Shown here: one piece after another, positions 48,087 through 58,351 of the stretch
Layout: every line of letters begins with the position of its first letter
How positions within the stretch are numbered: the first letter of the stretch is position 1
From: Stachybotrys elegans
Taxonomy: Eukaryota > Ascomycota > Sordariomycetes > Hypocreales > Stachybotryaceae
Direction of reading: 5' to 3'
Length of the DNA stretch: 64,000 bases
Assembly (NCBI GenBank): GCA_020746835.1
Contig: JAGPNK010000007.1
Location: forward strand, 868,001 to 932,000
Notes under the pieces: model-generated
Seen by the model: the letters and a program-made list of their open reading frames with translations, nothing else
Databases searched by the model: none
What the model was told of the DNA's origin: nothing
Program-made: the position numbers and the translations under genes

Positions 48087-48368
48087 GGTGTCGGTACAAG
48101 AGATGTGAGCGTCTCCTCAAAGGATCTCTTGGGGGATACAGGGGCTTTTGCAGAGTCGTCAACGTTGAGAGTTGGCGGGAGAGGTGAGAGCCTTATTCGC
48201 GCGAAGGAATTTTGGGGATGACGGAGAGACCTTGCATGTCTGCCTATTGAGGCTGTGCAACGAATGCAGCCCGTCCAATTGGCCATCAGACGGCACTGCA
48301 TCCTGTGGGCTAATTGATCAGGGCGAATTCTGGAATGGTTCGTCTGGGGCAAGAAAACTGCCACCAAA
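48087..48368. promoter_or_regulatory. Bidirectional promoter region of the retropepsin-like and DUF6594 genes
   Basis: Only 282 bp separate the two start codons, so both promoters must overlap here. No known motif is recognised. Confidence 0.45.
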
Positions 48369-49328
48369 ATGGATGTCGAGAACGCATCGCAAAGGACCGG
48401 ATATCCAGAACTTGCGCACAGAATTGCAATCTGTCCTGACTACGAGACCTTTATCTTCCGCAGGTTTGATGCTCTCAGTGCCAGGAACTTGCTGTATCTT
48501 GAGAGCAGGCTTGCGTATCTGGAATGGCAGCTCGCCCAGGCAGACGACCAGGCCGCGCTGAGCCCCGACAACGAGACGCGCCGCTCTACGCGCGCATGGG
48601 AGGCCTTCGCGGAGAATGCAAAGGATCCCCGTCGCCCTGAGCACGCCAAAATGAAGCTTGTGGAGGAGATTAACCACGCGCTGAAAGAATACCGTGAGTT
48701 CATCTTGCTTACCGCGTGTAATGCTGCTGATTTGGCCAGAGGAGGCACTCTTGCGACAGAGCCAAATGGCTTCACTCGAGGCACCCAGATACCGCGCTTT
48801 GGAGGTTGCGCGCGGCCTATCTCAACAGTCCATCAAGGATTCTTCAGGAAACATACGCTCTCGATCGTTGCTCGCTGGCCTTGCAGAGCACAGGCTGGCT
48901 GTGCGCAACACCCATGACCTAGCGGCCGTGAGACGACCAGCCGACAAAGACCCCCTCTCCCGCTTCCTCCAAGAGCACTGGATGTTCAAGGTATGCATTC
49001 CCGTGTCAAAGCACACATCTCAACGTCTGACAGCCCGTAGACAACGAAGATAACAGACGAGACGGAGTACATCCAAGAAAACCACGTCGCATGGGTAGCG
49101 GCCATTCTCAGCATCATCGATGCTACTTTCCTCCTCGTGGGAGCCATAGTGTGTCTCCGTTTCTTGCAAAATGAGAACGCTCAGCTTGGTGTTATTGCAC
49201 TCTTCATGGTGCTGTTTGCAGTGAGTGTGGGCATACTGACGAATGCAAGACGAGCCGAGATTTTTGCATCGACGGCCGCCTATGCTGCAGTTCTTGTTGT
49301 CTTTATATCATTAGATTCATCAGGTTAG
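48369..49328 (+). CDS. DUF6594 membrane protein
   Basis: Exons 48369-48693, 48740-48990 and 49041-49328 give 287 residues. The N-terminal region has the DUF6594 signature: GYPELAHRIAICPDYETFIF, then FDALSARNLLYLESRLAYLE, a long helical stretch likely to form a coiled coil, and after the first splice ALLRQSQMASLEAP. DPLSRFLQEHW follows. The C terminus has three predicted membrane helices (about 208-234, 240-258 and 264-282). Splicing at GTGAGT and GTATGC donors restores the frame both times; both introns are short (46 and 50 nt). Such proteins are common in ascomycetes, often in large lineage-variable families, and have no established function. The topology, a soluble helical head on a three-helix membrane tail, is consistent with a membrane-acting effector, but this is speculation. 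Confidence 0.82.
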
Positions 49329-50996
49329 AAATACTATATACTAGTGATGGTATGAATAGCCATTGCATTACTAGTAATGTAAATAGCGATAAGATGACCT
49401 ATTAGTGACTTGCCGTTCGCAACGGGGCAACAATCATTGTTTACACAGGCCATTAACCCCTTCACAGGTTCATTTTAATCTATACACACACCTGACCTAT
49501 CGTATTCATTACTTGTAGTATCGTGACAGCATGTTATTTGAAATAGGGGTCGAGGGTGACTGGTATCCCTAGACGCCGAGAAGGGAATGCTGCTTCGACA
49601 TATCATGCGATCAGCACCCAAAGGGATAAACTTCGAGGCTCGCTAACAATGGCCTGCCTCTTCTCGATGCGCAGGAGTCTGGGCGTATTGAATTCAGCGT
49701 AAGCTTGGCATGTCTGTTGTCAATATCAAACCTATTAACAATAGGAAAACGAACATCACGCGAAGTACAGCAAACGATATATAGATTTCGGTTCACAATC
49801 TAGGAGAACAACCAAGTCTTTAAAATCAACCCAGGCCCAAAGTAAAGCAAAATGAGAAGAACTCAAGCCACGGCGCATGTTCACCGGAAGATCTGCACGT
49901 GGTTGCGATAGGTATCGTGGCGTAGCTATGAAGTCCTGATACAAATACGAAGCGGGTTCAAGGGTATTATGTTTCTCATTTGCGGCTTAGGGTATCGAAT
50001 GAAACCCGTCATCTCCCACGTGGACTTGTCTCGCGTGTAGCCGCAGTGCATCTCCTTTTAGGTATCTCCTTGGCTTTCCGGACAACGTCGGCTTATGGGA
50101 TATGAAATCGTTGCTATTATATTATCTGAAAGAGAACGAGAAAATAAGATAGTATGTCGTCATAGATATTTATCAAATCCGAGAATAAGAGTACTGATAA
50201 CATGAATGATGCCATGAATCGAGAGTATTGTGTTTGAATAGAGAGTGGTATGTTGTTGGTATGGTACTGCCAGGAAGTATTCGCTTAGCTGCAAAGATTT
50301 CATGGGATTGGAAACAAAATATACCGAGCTACAGTTCAAATATTTACCAAAGAAAGGCACCTGGACTGGCCGAATGCCCTATTATCCTGCGAAACACGTG
50401 CTTGTAGAAGAAGATGATACATCCAACTAATAATATATAACTAGCCGTGTGTTGGCATCCTTGATATTATAAGAGTTGTGTACGTGGGCCGGAATGCATA
50501 ATTACTACCAGGTGATACACGCAAGTGGTGTGGAATGGCTGATTGAACTGCCCAGGCTATCCTCTGTCTGCCGTCACAGGTATCTATACATAGGAATTGC
50601 CATGCCTCAAAGAGGCGTGCCACGTTGAGGCGTGTGAAATGAAAAGTACTGGGGCATCGATTGATCTTTGTCTGAACCCAAGGCAACACTTGAACTTTGA
50701 ACTTTGATCGCAATTATATTCTCTATCTGTGATGGTTGCCCTCATAAGTGAGAAACCGATACCAATAGAGAATAAAAAGAGAAAGAAAAACAGGGGAAAA
50801 ACACTTGTAACTTTTCCAACTGAGCCCTAGACAAGAGCAGGGTAATCCTGTGGTGGAAGGCAGCTTGACAGTAGCCAGCCTACCGGGTCGGTGGTGAGTG
50901 ACGTATGAACAGATTTACCTAAAATCCGCATATAGTCCGATCACCTTCTCCCTCCTCCTCTTTGATTCCACAGAGCATCCCATCGTGTAATGGCTA
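49329..50996. other. AT-rich intergenic region of 1.7 kb
   Basis: Clearly richer in A and T than the flanking genes, with stops in all frames. A perfect 14 bp palindrome CATTACTAGTAATG is at 49366-49379. It could be a decayed repeat, but no recognisable transposon protein remains. No gene is supported. Confidence 0.5.
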
Positions 50997-52103
50997 TTAC
51001 CCAAAGCCGCCTGGTCCAGTATCCTCGGGTAGGTACCCCATGAATGCATTATATCTGACAGGGTACGGGATCGAACGGCCCGCGGTTGAGGGGGCCGTGG
51101 CCACATTTTGGGTTTGCCTGAATGCGACCGAAGGGATCAGGACCGCGTTCTGAGTCACGTTGTACATTGCCGAAGGGTCCATGGGCTCATGCTGAGCCAA
51201 GGGAAGCATGGCTGAGGGGTTCGCGACCACCTCGTACTGAGTTGGCGACCCGGCTTGGATCTGCGTGGCGTCATGCCCCCAGAAGTCCGGAACGGGAGGC
51301 AAGACTCTCGGAGTGACGGGGGGCACGGCTCTCCCGTCCGCAGTGGCAGCGGGCAGGACTGTGTTGTTCGACGCGGGAGTCGGGGGCCCGCTGCTCGGAG
51401 CGCGAGGCACAGTCTGCCCCTGAGGAGCGGACGAGACATCGGGAGAGTCACTGTCCGACATCTCCGGAGTCCTGCACCTGCAGATAACGCAGTGAGCTGC
51501 AAGAACCCCAGTCAGTCAGCTCGATTCTCAACAGATACAGGGAGGCTTTATATGAGAAGAGAGAGAGAGAGAGAGGAGTGCTTTGAAGGACTTACAGGTA
51601 GGCTCGTCATCCCAGTGAACAATATTCATTCCCCAGGAGGCCTGGATGTGAGGCTTCATGTATTCCATGGCAAGTCTGGCCTGTTCGGCCTGTGGCCCTT
51701 CGGAGTGACGAGCAGTAAAAACAGCCTGGCCGTAGCTGGATATCCAACTTCGCATAGCCAGGGCCATCTGCTGCAGCTCTTCCGACCTCCCCTCGATAGC
51801 CTGGTGTGCGCTTCTCTCCCGCATGTGCACGTTCCGGATGTACATGGTCTTGGTTTCCATCGAGACGTTGGAATTCTCCGCCCACGTATCTCGCATCATC
51901 TGGAATGTTGTCGAATACTCCTCCTTCATAGAAGCCATGTGGCTGGTCAAACAGCCATCGCAGTACAGCCAACTGTGAGCTGTCAGGACAGACTCGAAAC
52001 TGTGCGTCGAAAGCCCTGGGCACTCAGCCGAATCGCATCGCAGCTTTAAGGGAATGTAATGCCCGCAGCCTCTGGAATGCACCAAGGCGACCGCACACGG
52101 CAT
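50997..52103 (-). CDS. Cysteine-rich protein of unknown function, putative zinc binder
   Basis: Two exons, 52103-51596 and 51496-50997, give 335 residues. The intron is 99 nt with a GTAAGT donor and TTGCAG acceptor and contains a (CT)n tract. I do not recognise the family. The N terminus has spaced ligands: Cys13-Gly-His15, Cys23, Cys28, then Cys48-x2-Cys51 (YCDGC). A helical middle part follows (about 60-165). The splice joins a second cluster CVICRCRTPE near residue 172, so zinc binding is plausible. The C-terminal half is disordered, rich in Pro, Ser, Ala and Thr. No signal peptide or membrane helix. It lies downstream of DUG3 on the same strand, at the edge of the accessory island. Confidence 0.65.
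51556..51577. repeat. (GA)n microsatellite in the intron of the Cys-rich gene
   Basis: About ten GA units on the plus strand, giving a CT tract inside the 99 nt intron. Confidence 0.85.
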
Positions 52104-52691
52104 TGTAACTGCGCTTCATGAGCTGGTGATACTGATGTGGGATAGAGGAAAGAACAGCAGAGGGTGAGGGAGGACGTCAAGACAGCAATCAGGTTTTGTC
52201 TCGAGATCCAGTCAGTAACTTACCGCTCTAAGCGACCCCGATATATGAATTCGCATGGAAGGCATGCTCTCGTGATGAAAGGGAAAGTATCGATGATATC
52301 CATTCTAGTATGTACTTTCCTCTCCTGGACTGTTGATAGCATTTCCACCATGTCGATTGGGCCTGCGTTAGATGTGTGCCCGATCCCGCATGGCACAGCT
52401 CCGATAAGGTTGCAGCCGCGTCGCAGGCAGCCGGCGATTGTGGCCCACGGGCAGTCCCAGGGAAGTCGGAAAAACAGACACAGTAAAAGCAGAAGAGGCA
52501 AACAATTCCCACAAGCAAAACGATATATTATGTGACCCAGCGCTAAACTGCTCCCCAGGTTTTCCGACTGAATGCCTCCTGGTCCTGGTTCGAGAGTAAA
52601 GCCAGGTATATCTTCATGACCTCGTAAACTCCACGCCATTCTATGTGTCGAAATCTAAAACTTGTGCCCAGAACCGCCTCCACGCCATGAG
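52104..52691. other. Intergenic between DUG3 and the Cys-rich gene
   Basis: 588 bp between two minus-strand genes; it must hold the DUG3 3' end and the promoter of the Cys-rich gene. A 139-codon open frame on the minus strand (52639-52220) with a short Leu-rich stretch has no recognisable domain and is not called. Confidence 0.45.
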
Positions 52692-54265
52692 TTAGTTGCC
52701 CGAGGAGAGGCTTAGCTCGGGGAAGAACCGAGATAGTTTCCTTGGGCTGCGGAGATCTGAGGTCACAACATGGTCCGAAAGGAAGTACTCGTCTGTAGGG
52801 GAATCCTCGAGCGCATCCACGGTGGGAAGTGACCTTCTCTTAACTTTGATGTTGCCCTGTGCTGGCGTCGGCTTAGACGAGGTGGCCACAACCGGCTGCG
52901 CCGTTGGCATAGTCCGAGTGGGCAGTGGGACGATGGCTCTGCGAGTGAGGTCTGGGCTGAGGCTAAGGGATGATCCGGGGTTTAGCATCATCTTGCGATA
53001 GCCGTCAAGGTTTGCCTGCCGGGCGTCGTTGGAGGGAGTCATGGGGCCATTGGGTGCCTTCTCATTGGAGGTCAGGCCCTTGGCCTGCACGAAGGCGCTG
53101 GATCGGATGTGATGGGGATCACGTTCATAGTACTTGTCGAGAATGGGGTGTACCATGACGGTCTGGCGGTGGATGGTCAATATCGAGTTTGTTGGGACAT
53201 TTACCCAGTTCTCTGCACGTGCAATCGTCAGCGTCACATTCAGGATACTTCCCATGAGACGATGTCGACTCACCTCGCTCAAAAGTAAGGGGCTCGCTTG
53301 CTACCAATACAATGTCGGCTCCCTTGTCTCGACGCTCCATCTGATACTGCCGGTCATCCGGGGCGGCCGTCCGGGTGACCCACTGCGTGCCCGACGAGTA
53401 GTACAAGCTCGCGGCTTCATCTGTAGAGCTGCTGATGTAGCGTGTGCAGATGACACTGTGCCCATCTGTGAGGGCGAAGTTGAGAAGGCTCCTGGTGTCT
53501 ACATCCTCGCTCTGCAGAATGCTCTGGGGAATGGAGTCGGTGAGCTCATTTATCTGAGCAATCGTCTGCTCTACGGCCTTGCGCAAGACGGTCGGACCAA
53601 ACCCCTTCTCCGGACAAGCACTGGGGTCGTGGCCGAGGCGTTCAAGAGTATCGAGAAACAGCGCAAAGGCCCATTCGCTGTCAGTGCCGCCCTTGACGCC
53701 AAGGTACCACTTGTCAGCAAGACGTTCGCCCAATCTGCGCTTGATATGCTTCCAGCCACCAAGACCGCCGTTGTGCATCCACATGAGACTGCCGTGGGTG
53801 AAGGGATGGCAATTGTCTTCGCTCAAGGAGCCTTCGGTAGTGGCGCGGACGTGGCCAAAGATGAGGCGGGAAGCCGTCTTGGAAGCGATTCGCTGCAGGT
53901 TTGTGCAGTTCCATGCGGGTATCGTCGAGGTAAAGAGGCAGGGCGCAGAGCCCAACTTGGGGTCGGTATAGAAGCCTATTCCGAAGCCGTCGGCATTGTT
54001 CTGACCTCGTCTCGTATCCTGTGGGCGCCGTGGGAGTCAATAAGAGTTCTTGGCGGCGGGAAAAGCCGACAAGCTTTTGATATCGGAGGCTTACGAGTCG
54101 GAGGCGTGAGTCAAAGGACTGCTTGAGGATCGAGTGCGTGGGATCGAGGATGAGCTTGGACAGGAGGATCTCGTCGCTGCCCTTGTAGACCTGCAATCGT
54201 GGTCAGCCGCAACGTCACCCGGCTGCAGGGTGTTGGGAGGAGGTTCGCACCAAGAAGCGGCACAT
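52692..54265 (-). CDS. DUG3: Class II glutamine amidotransferase Dug3 (glutathione degradation)
   Basis: Four exons, 54265-54251, 54190-54095, 54018-53274 and 53212-52692, give 458 residues. The first exon is 15 nt and encodes MCRFL, so the catalytic N-terminal nucleophile Cys2 sits on a five-codon exon. Ntn-fold landmarks follow: RRGQNNADGFGIGFY, FGHVRATTEG, HPFTHGSLMWMHNGG and GGTDSEWAFALF. After the third intron, ENWVNVPTNSILTIHRQTVM matches the Dug3 C-terminal strand. A disordered tail of about 130 residues extends beyond the yeast protein (357 residues). Dug3 works with the peptidase Dug2 in the cytosolic complex that removes the gamma-glutamyl group of glutathione. The start and small exons were chosen because only they restore MCRFLVYKGSDE and DTRRGQNNADG. 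Confidence 0.93.
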
Positions 54266-55677
54266 GGTGGTGCAGCGCAAGCGTCGGGAGGGATGGAGAG
54301 GTGCGTCCTCGCAGTTGGACCAGCCAAAGCGTCAACCGAGGGCGTATTCAAAGATGTATAGCGAGTTCGAGTCGCGATCGAGGGAGGAAATGGCGTGCTC
54401 CGGGAAGGGAAAAGGGCTGGGTATGCAGACCCGGGATAATTCAGCGAGCAGGAAATTAGGTGAGACTAGAGCGGTGACGGGTTTGTGTGCATCATGTGTT
54501 CTATTTTCTAGGTCTGAGTTGGCGGTTTGACATGTTGGAACTAGAGACGGACGGGACAGCGGTGGCGCCCTCCAACCTGTCCCAATTCCCTGGTGCCCAG
54601 AAATGACAACTCAGGGACCATCTCAGCTGGATCCGGTACATGCTGAACGCGGGGCGGAGGGGGGACGCCGGAAGTACCTGGACTTCCGGGTGGTGGGGCC
54701 TGGCCCTCTCCAGCTGGCCACCTCCTACCTAGCAGGTAGGTAGCCTTTACTGCTCCGTCCTTAGCGACCAGAGGGAAGAATGATGAAATAGCTCGGGGTA
54801 ATTCAAAATTTTTCTTTGCCATTGCTTTTGTCATCCTTCCCTTCTTTTTCCTCTCGTATGAAGCTCTACAAAGACGCACGTCAGCAAGTGCCTCGTCCTT
54901 CAGCTCGGGGCCCTCCTGCGGTCGCGTGCCACCAAACCGCGTGCATGGACTGCAACTGGCTTAGGCCAGCGCTGTGGCGGCCAATGACGAAGCTGGCGAG
55001 CCCTGTAAAAGGACCCGACCTCTGTAAGCTCGCCGGAGCAGCTGAAGGGCCGCCTAGACCTCATCTGCGGTCGGCAGTTGCAGTTTATCAGAAGCAACTT
55101 CAAGCTTCGATCCCAAGGAACAAAACGAATCGCCAACTTGTTGTACGAGACGAGACTATGTTGGCAAGGAGAATCTGAACCCGCACAGCATCATGCATCG
55201 TCTCCCTGTCACTGCAACTGCAATGGCACGATGACGTTGTGATCCAAGGCAGGCCGATAAGAAATGCGATAATCGATAAGATCCCCCCGAAAGCTCCGCA
55301 ATGTCGCACATTCCGCGTCGCTCCAACACGCGCTGGCCGTGGCCCATTTACACGGTCCGCGTCTTTGCACCGCGCCCGCGTCTGCTAGATCCTGGTCTTC
55401 CCCACCGAGCCCAGCCTCATTCTAGCTCCCATGTCTTCCTGGCCATGGCCACCATTTCTCCGGCCATTGCATCTTCTTGTCTGTTTGCATTCTCCTCCAT
55501 CTTGCATTTCCAGCTGAGGCTCCCTGCCATATCGTGTTGCCTCTTCTTTCCTCGAGATATACTGCGCCAAGAGTCCACTGTCTCGTTTTTATATCACGTC
55601 ACCACTTGTCGACCAGCTTTTTGCAGCTTTTGCAGCTTCGCAGCTTCGCACCTTTGCACCTTCAGGGCTTCTTCGCC
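54266..55677. promoter_or_regulatory. Divergent region between DUG3 and the Cdt2-like gene
   Basis: 1.4 kb with no supported gene. A near-palindrome of CTACCT/AGGTAG lies at about 54725-54741. Four ACGCG/CGCGT cores lie close together at 55314-55381 (separate entry). Just before the Cdt2-like ATG, CAGCTT and TTTGCA words repeat between about 55615 and 55665. Confidence 0.5.
55314..55381. promoter_or_regulatory. Cluster of four MCB-like ACGCG cores upstream of the Cdt2-like gene
   Basis: CGCGT at 55314-55318, ACGCG at 55328-55332, CGCGT at 55358-55362 and CGCGT at 55377-55381. This is the core bound by MBF (Swi6/Mbp1-type) complexes at G1/S. It is about 300 bp before the ATG at 55678. Fission yeast cdt2+ is known to be MBF-controlled, so the cluster makes sense here; binding is not shown. 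Confidence 0.5.
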
Positions 55678-57953
55678 ATGGAACACCATGGCCCCTCATC
55701 CTCCTCGCCTGCCGGTCCTCTCCTGTCTCCTACGAGGACGAGCCATCGAAAAGAGAAACGAAACCCTTCCGTGACACCTCGTCGGTTCGGCAGGTTCTTC
55801 ACTCCACGTAATGCCGTTGGCGGGCCTACCAGACGCATACTGGCCAACCTCGACGCCGCCGCCATCAATCGGGTCCCCATCTCCCCTCAGTCTGTCGTCA
55901 GCGATGCTCTCGACTCGGATCCCATATGCTCTTCGCCAATAGAACGTGCCGTCGCCGCCGGAAGGAAGAGGAAGGCCACGGGCGAGGGAGAGTCCGTTAT
56001 CAAGAGACGAGGTGCTCTGGTCGAGGATTTGGCGTTGCCGCCACTTCCATTGCCTACACCAATCAGTGTCGCGGATGTCAAGGAAGCTGCTGAATCGAGT
56101 AATCCCGCCGACGCCAAGGGCGTTCAAGAAGCTCTCGGCCAGCGCCGGAAGGCTGTTTTGGTACGCCAACCCCTGCATGGGATGCTATTGTGGACGCGAA
56201 TTGACTTTTTCCAGAACTACTTCTTCAACACCAACCAGGGCAAATCACGAGCTTCTGTTGCCAGGTCCCTCTCCACTTCATGTGATGATGTTGCCATGCA
56301 AGATGTCAACCCTTTGGTATGTTGTTACCACGGAGCCCCTCCAGGGGAATCGCGGAACTGACACCACGCCGCCAGGAAACATACCAACCCAAGCCCATCC
56401 GCAAATTCGCCAACCGAGGCCTCGAGGCCCAGCTCCTTGAGCGCGAGCACGGATTTGCCGCCCTCCCCGGCAAGCAGCACATGTCCTTCCCCGCCGCTGA
56501 CTACCGATCCGAGACCGCCTCCTTCTACAGCCGCTCCCTCGACGTCTTTCACTGCACCTCGCAGAACGGACGGGGCAACACGATCCCCTTTTGCCTGGCC
56601 AGCGCCCGGAATGCCCCCATCACCGCTATTGGCGACGAGGAGGGATGCGTGCGGTTCCTGAGCACCTCCATGACCGAGTCTCCTTCCGAATCCAAGATTA
56701 GCCTTTACGGCAAGGTTCACGAGAATGCCATTATGAGTCTGGCCTTTTCCGCGGACGACATGCGCTTGGCCACGGCGTGCGGCGACCGAACTGGCAAGAT
56801 CCTCGATGTGGCTACCGAGACCATCGCGGTCAACCTCGACGTCAAGCATCACGACTCCCTCCGCCAGATCGCCTTCCAGCCGGGCCAGTCGGAGGGCAAC
56901 GTGCTCGCCACCTCGGACCGGGCCGGACGAATCCAAGTGTGGGATATCCGATGCGCCCCCGTTCCCATCAACGCCTTTTCCTCCATGTCACCCACGGGCG
57001 TCATCCGCCGCAACACCCAGCTCCGTGCCGTAGGGGGCCAGACCGTCAACACCATCGATAACGCCCACCAGCGCATCATGTCCGGCATGACGTCCCCCGC
57101 CTCCGTCACCTCGATCCACTGGCTCCCCGCCGGCCGCGAGCACCTCCTCCTCTCCGCCTCCGAGGCCAACGCCTGCGTCAAGCTCTGGGACACGCGCTAC
57201 ATCAAGCCCCGCCGCCAGTTCGACGAGACGCCCCTCGCCATGACGGCCGAGCCGAGCTCCCACTCCTGGCGCTCCTACGGCATCACCTCGCTCGCCGTCA
57301 GCTCCGACGCCGCCCGCTTCTACGCTGTCTGCCGCGACAGCACCGTCTACGCCTTCTCCACCGCCCACCTCATGCTCGGCAACGCCCCGGAGCTCTCCTT
57401 CGGTGCCGCCAAGCGTCGGCCCACGGGCGCCGAAGGCCTCGGCCCGCTCTACGGCCTCCGCCACGACATGTTCCGCGCGCACTCCTTCTACGTCAAGTGT
57501 GCCCTCCGCCCCAGCGCCGGCCACTCCTCGGAGCTCCTCGCCGTCGGCAGCTCCCTCAACTGCGCCATGCTCATGCCCCTCGACGAGCGCTACATGAAGG
57601 CCGCCTGGGACAAGTACGCCCACGAGCCCAACCACTCCTCCTCCGCCACGCCCCTTGCCACACCCTCCCAGTCCTTCTCCCGCCCTTCCTCCTCCGCGCC
57701 CCCGGTCCCCATCTTCAACGTCGGCACCCCGCTCATCCGCGGCCACGAGCGCGAGGTCGCCGTCCCCAGCTGGTCCCACGACGGCAAGCTCGTCACCGCC
57801 TCGGACGACTACATTGTGCGCCACTGGCAGCAGGGCGCCGACGAGGCCAGGAGGCTGCGCCAAGTTGGCGAGTTTGGTGGTGAGCGGCACATGGCCGGGT
57901 GGGCCGACGTGGGAGCTGATTGGGACATTGAAGATGATGATGATGAGTGTTGA
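55678..57953 (+). CDS. Cdt2/DTL-like WD40 protein, CRL4 ubiquitin ligase substrate receptor
   Basis: Exons 55678-56160, 56215-56316 and 56376-57953 give 720 residues; both introns are phase 0 (GTACGC and GTATGT donors). The N-terminal 200 residues are disordered and basic, with a PRRFGRFF motif at 34-41 that resembles a degenerate PCNA-binding (PIP) box, and several SP/TP sites. WD40 repeats begin near residue 225: AIGDEEGCVRFLS, HENAIMSLAFSADDMRLATA, ATSDRAGRIQVWDIR, then ASEANACVKLWDTRY, and a final SWSHDGKLVTASDDYIVRHW. WDIR and WDTR are DWD-box-like motifs for Ddb1 contact. The order and spacing match Cdt2, which recruits PCNA-bound Cdt1 and Spd1-type proteins for destruction in S phase. 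The protein ends in an acidic DIEDDDDEC tail. It is nuclear by inference. Confidence 0.78.
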
Positions 57954-58351
57954 TGGAATATGACGCACATATTGGAGTAGCGGGAATCCTGGTTACGGCA
58001 AGCATAAAGCACCGGCGTCTCCCTTTTTATCTTTTATTTTCTCTTTCTTTAGAGGCATTTCAGGGATTGCATAGCAAGGCGCACAGGTGTTCGATAGACT
58101 ACAGCTAGAGATGCTGGTCACATAGGGGTATCATGAATCTATTTCTACCAACTTGGTCTGCTCTAGGTGAAGTGAATGAACCGTGTGTCCATGGGACTCT
58201 CAGAATGCCGTTTAACACCACATTATTATGCTCGTGGTTTCAGTTGCAGGGACATCCCACTTGCTTCCCCGTCTTATCAAAAGCCAGCTTGTTCGCCTAT
58301 AAAAACCAACGCCATGCTTCATTGCTCGACTCATTCGTCGTAAGTGTTCGC
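57954..58351. other. Intergenic between convergent Cdt2-like and heme-oxygenase-like genes
   Basis: 398 bp of shared 3' region, including a T-rich stretch after about 58020. No gene is seen. Confidence 0.45.

Noticed and set aside
53134..54126. 330-codon open frame antisense to DUG3
   Set aside because: It is a shadow of the DUG3 coding frames, crossing its introns; the minus strand has the real Ntn motifs.
56988..57968. 326-codon open frame antisense to the WD40 gene
   Set aside because: Low-complexity Gly/Ala/Val/Glu shadow; the plus strand carries clear WD40 repeats.
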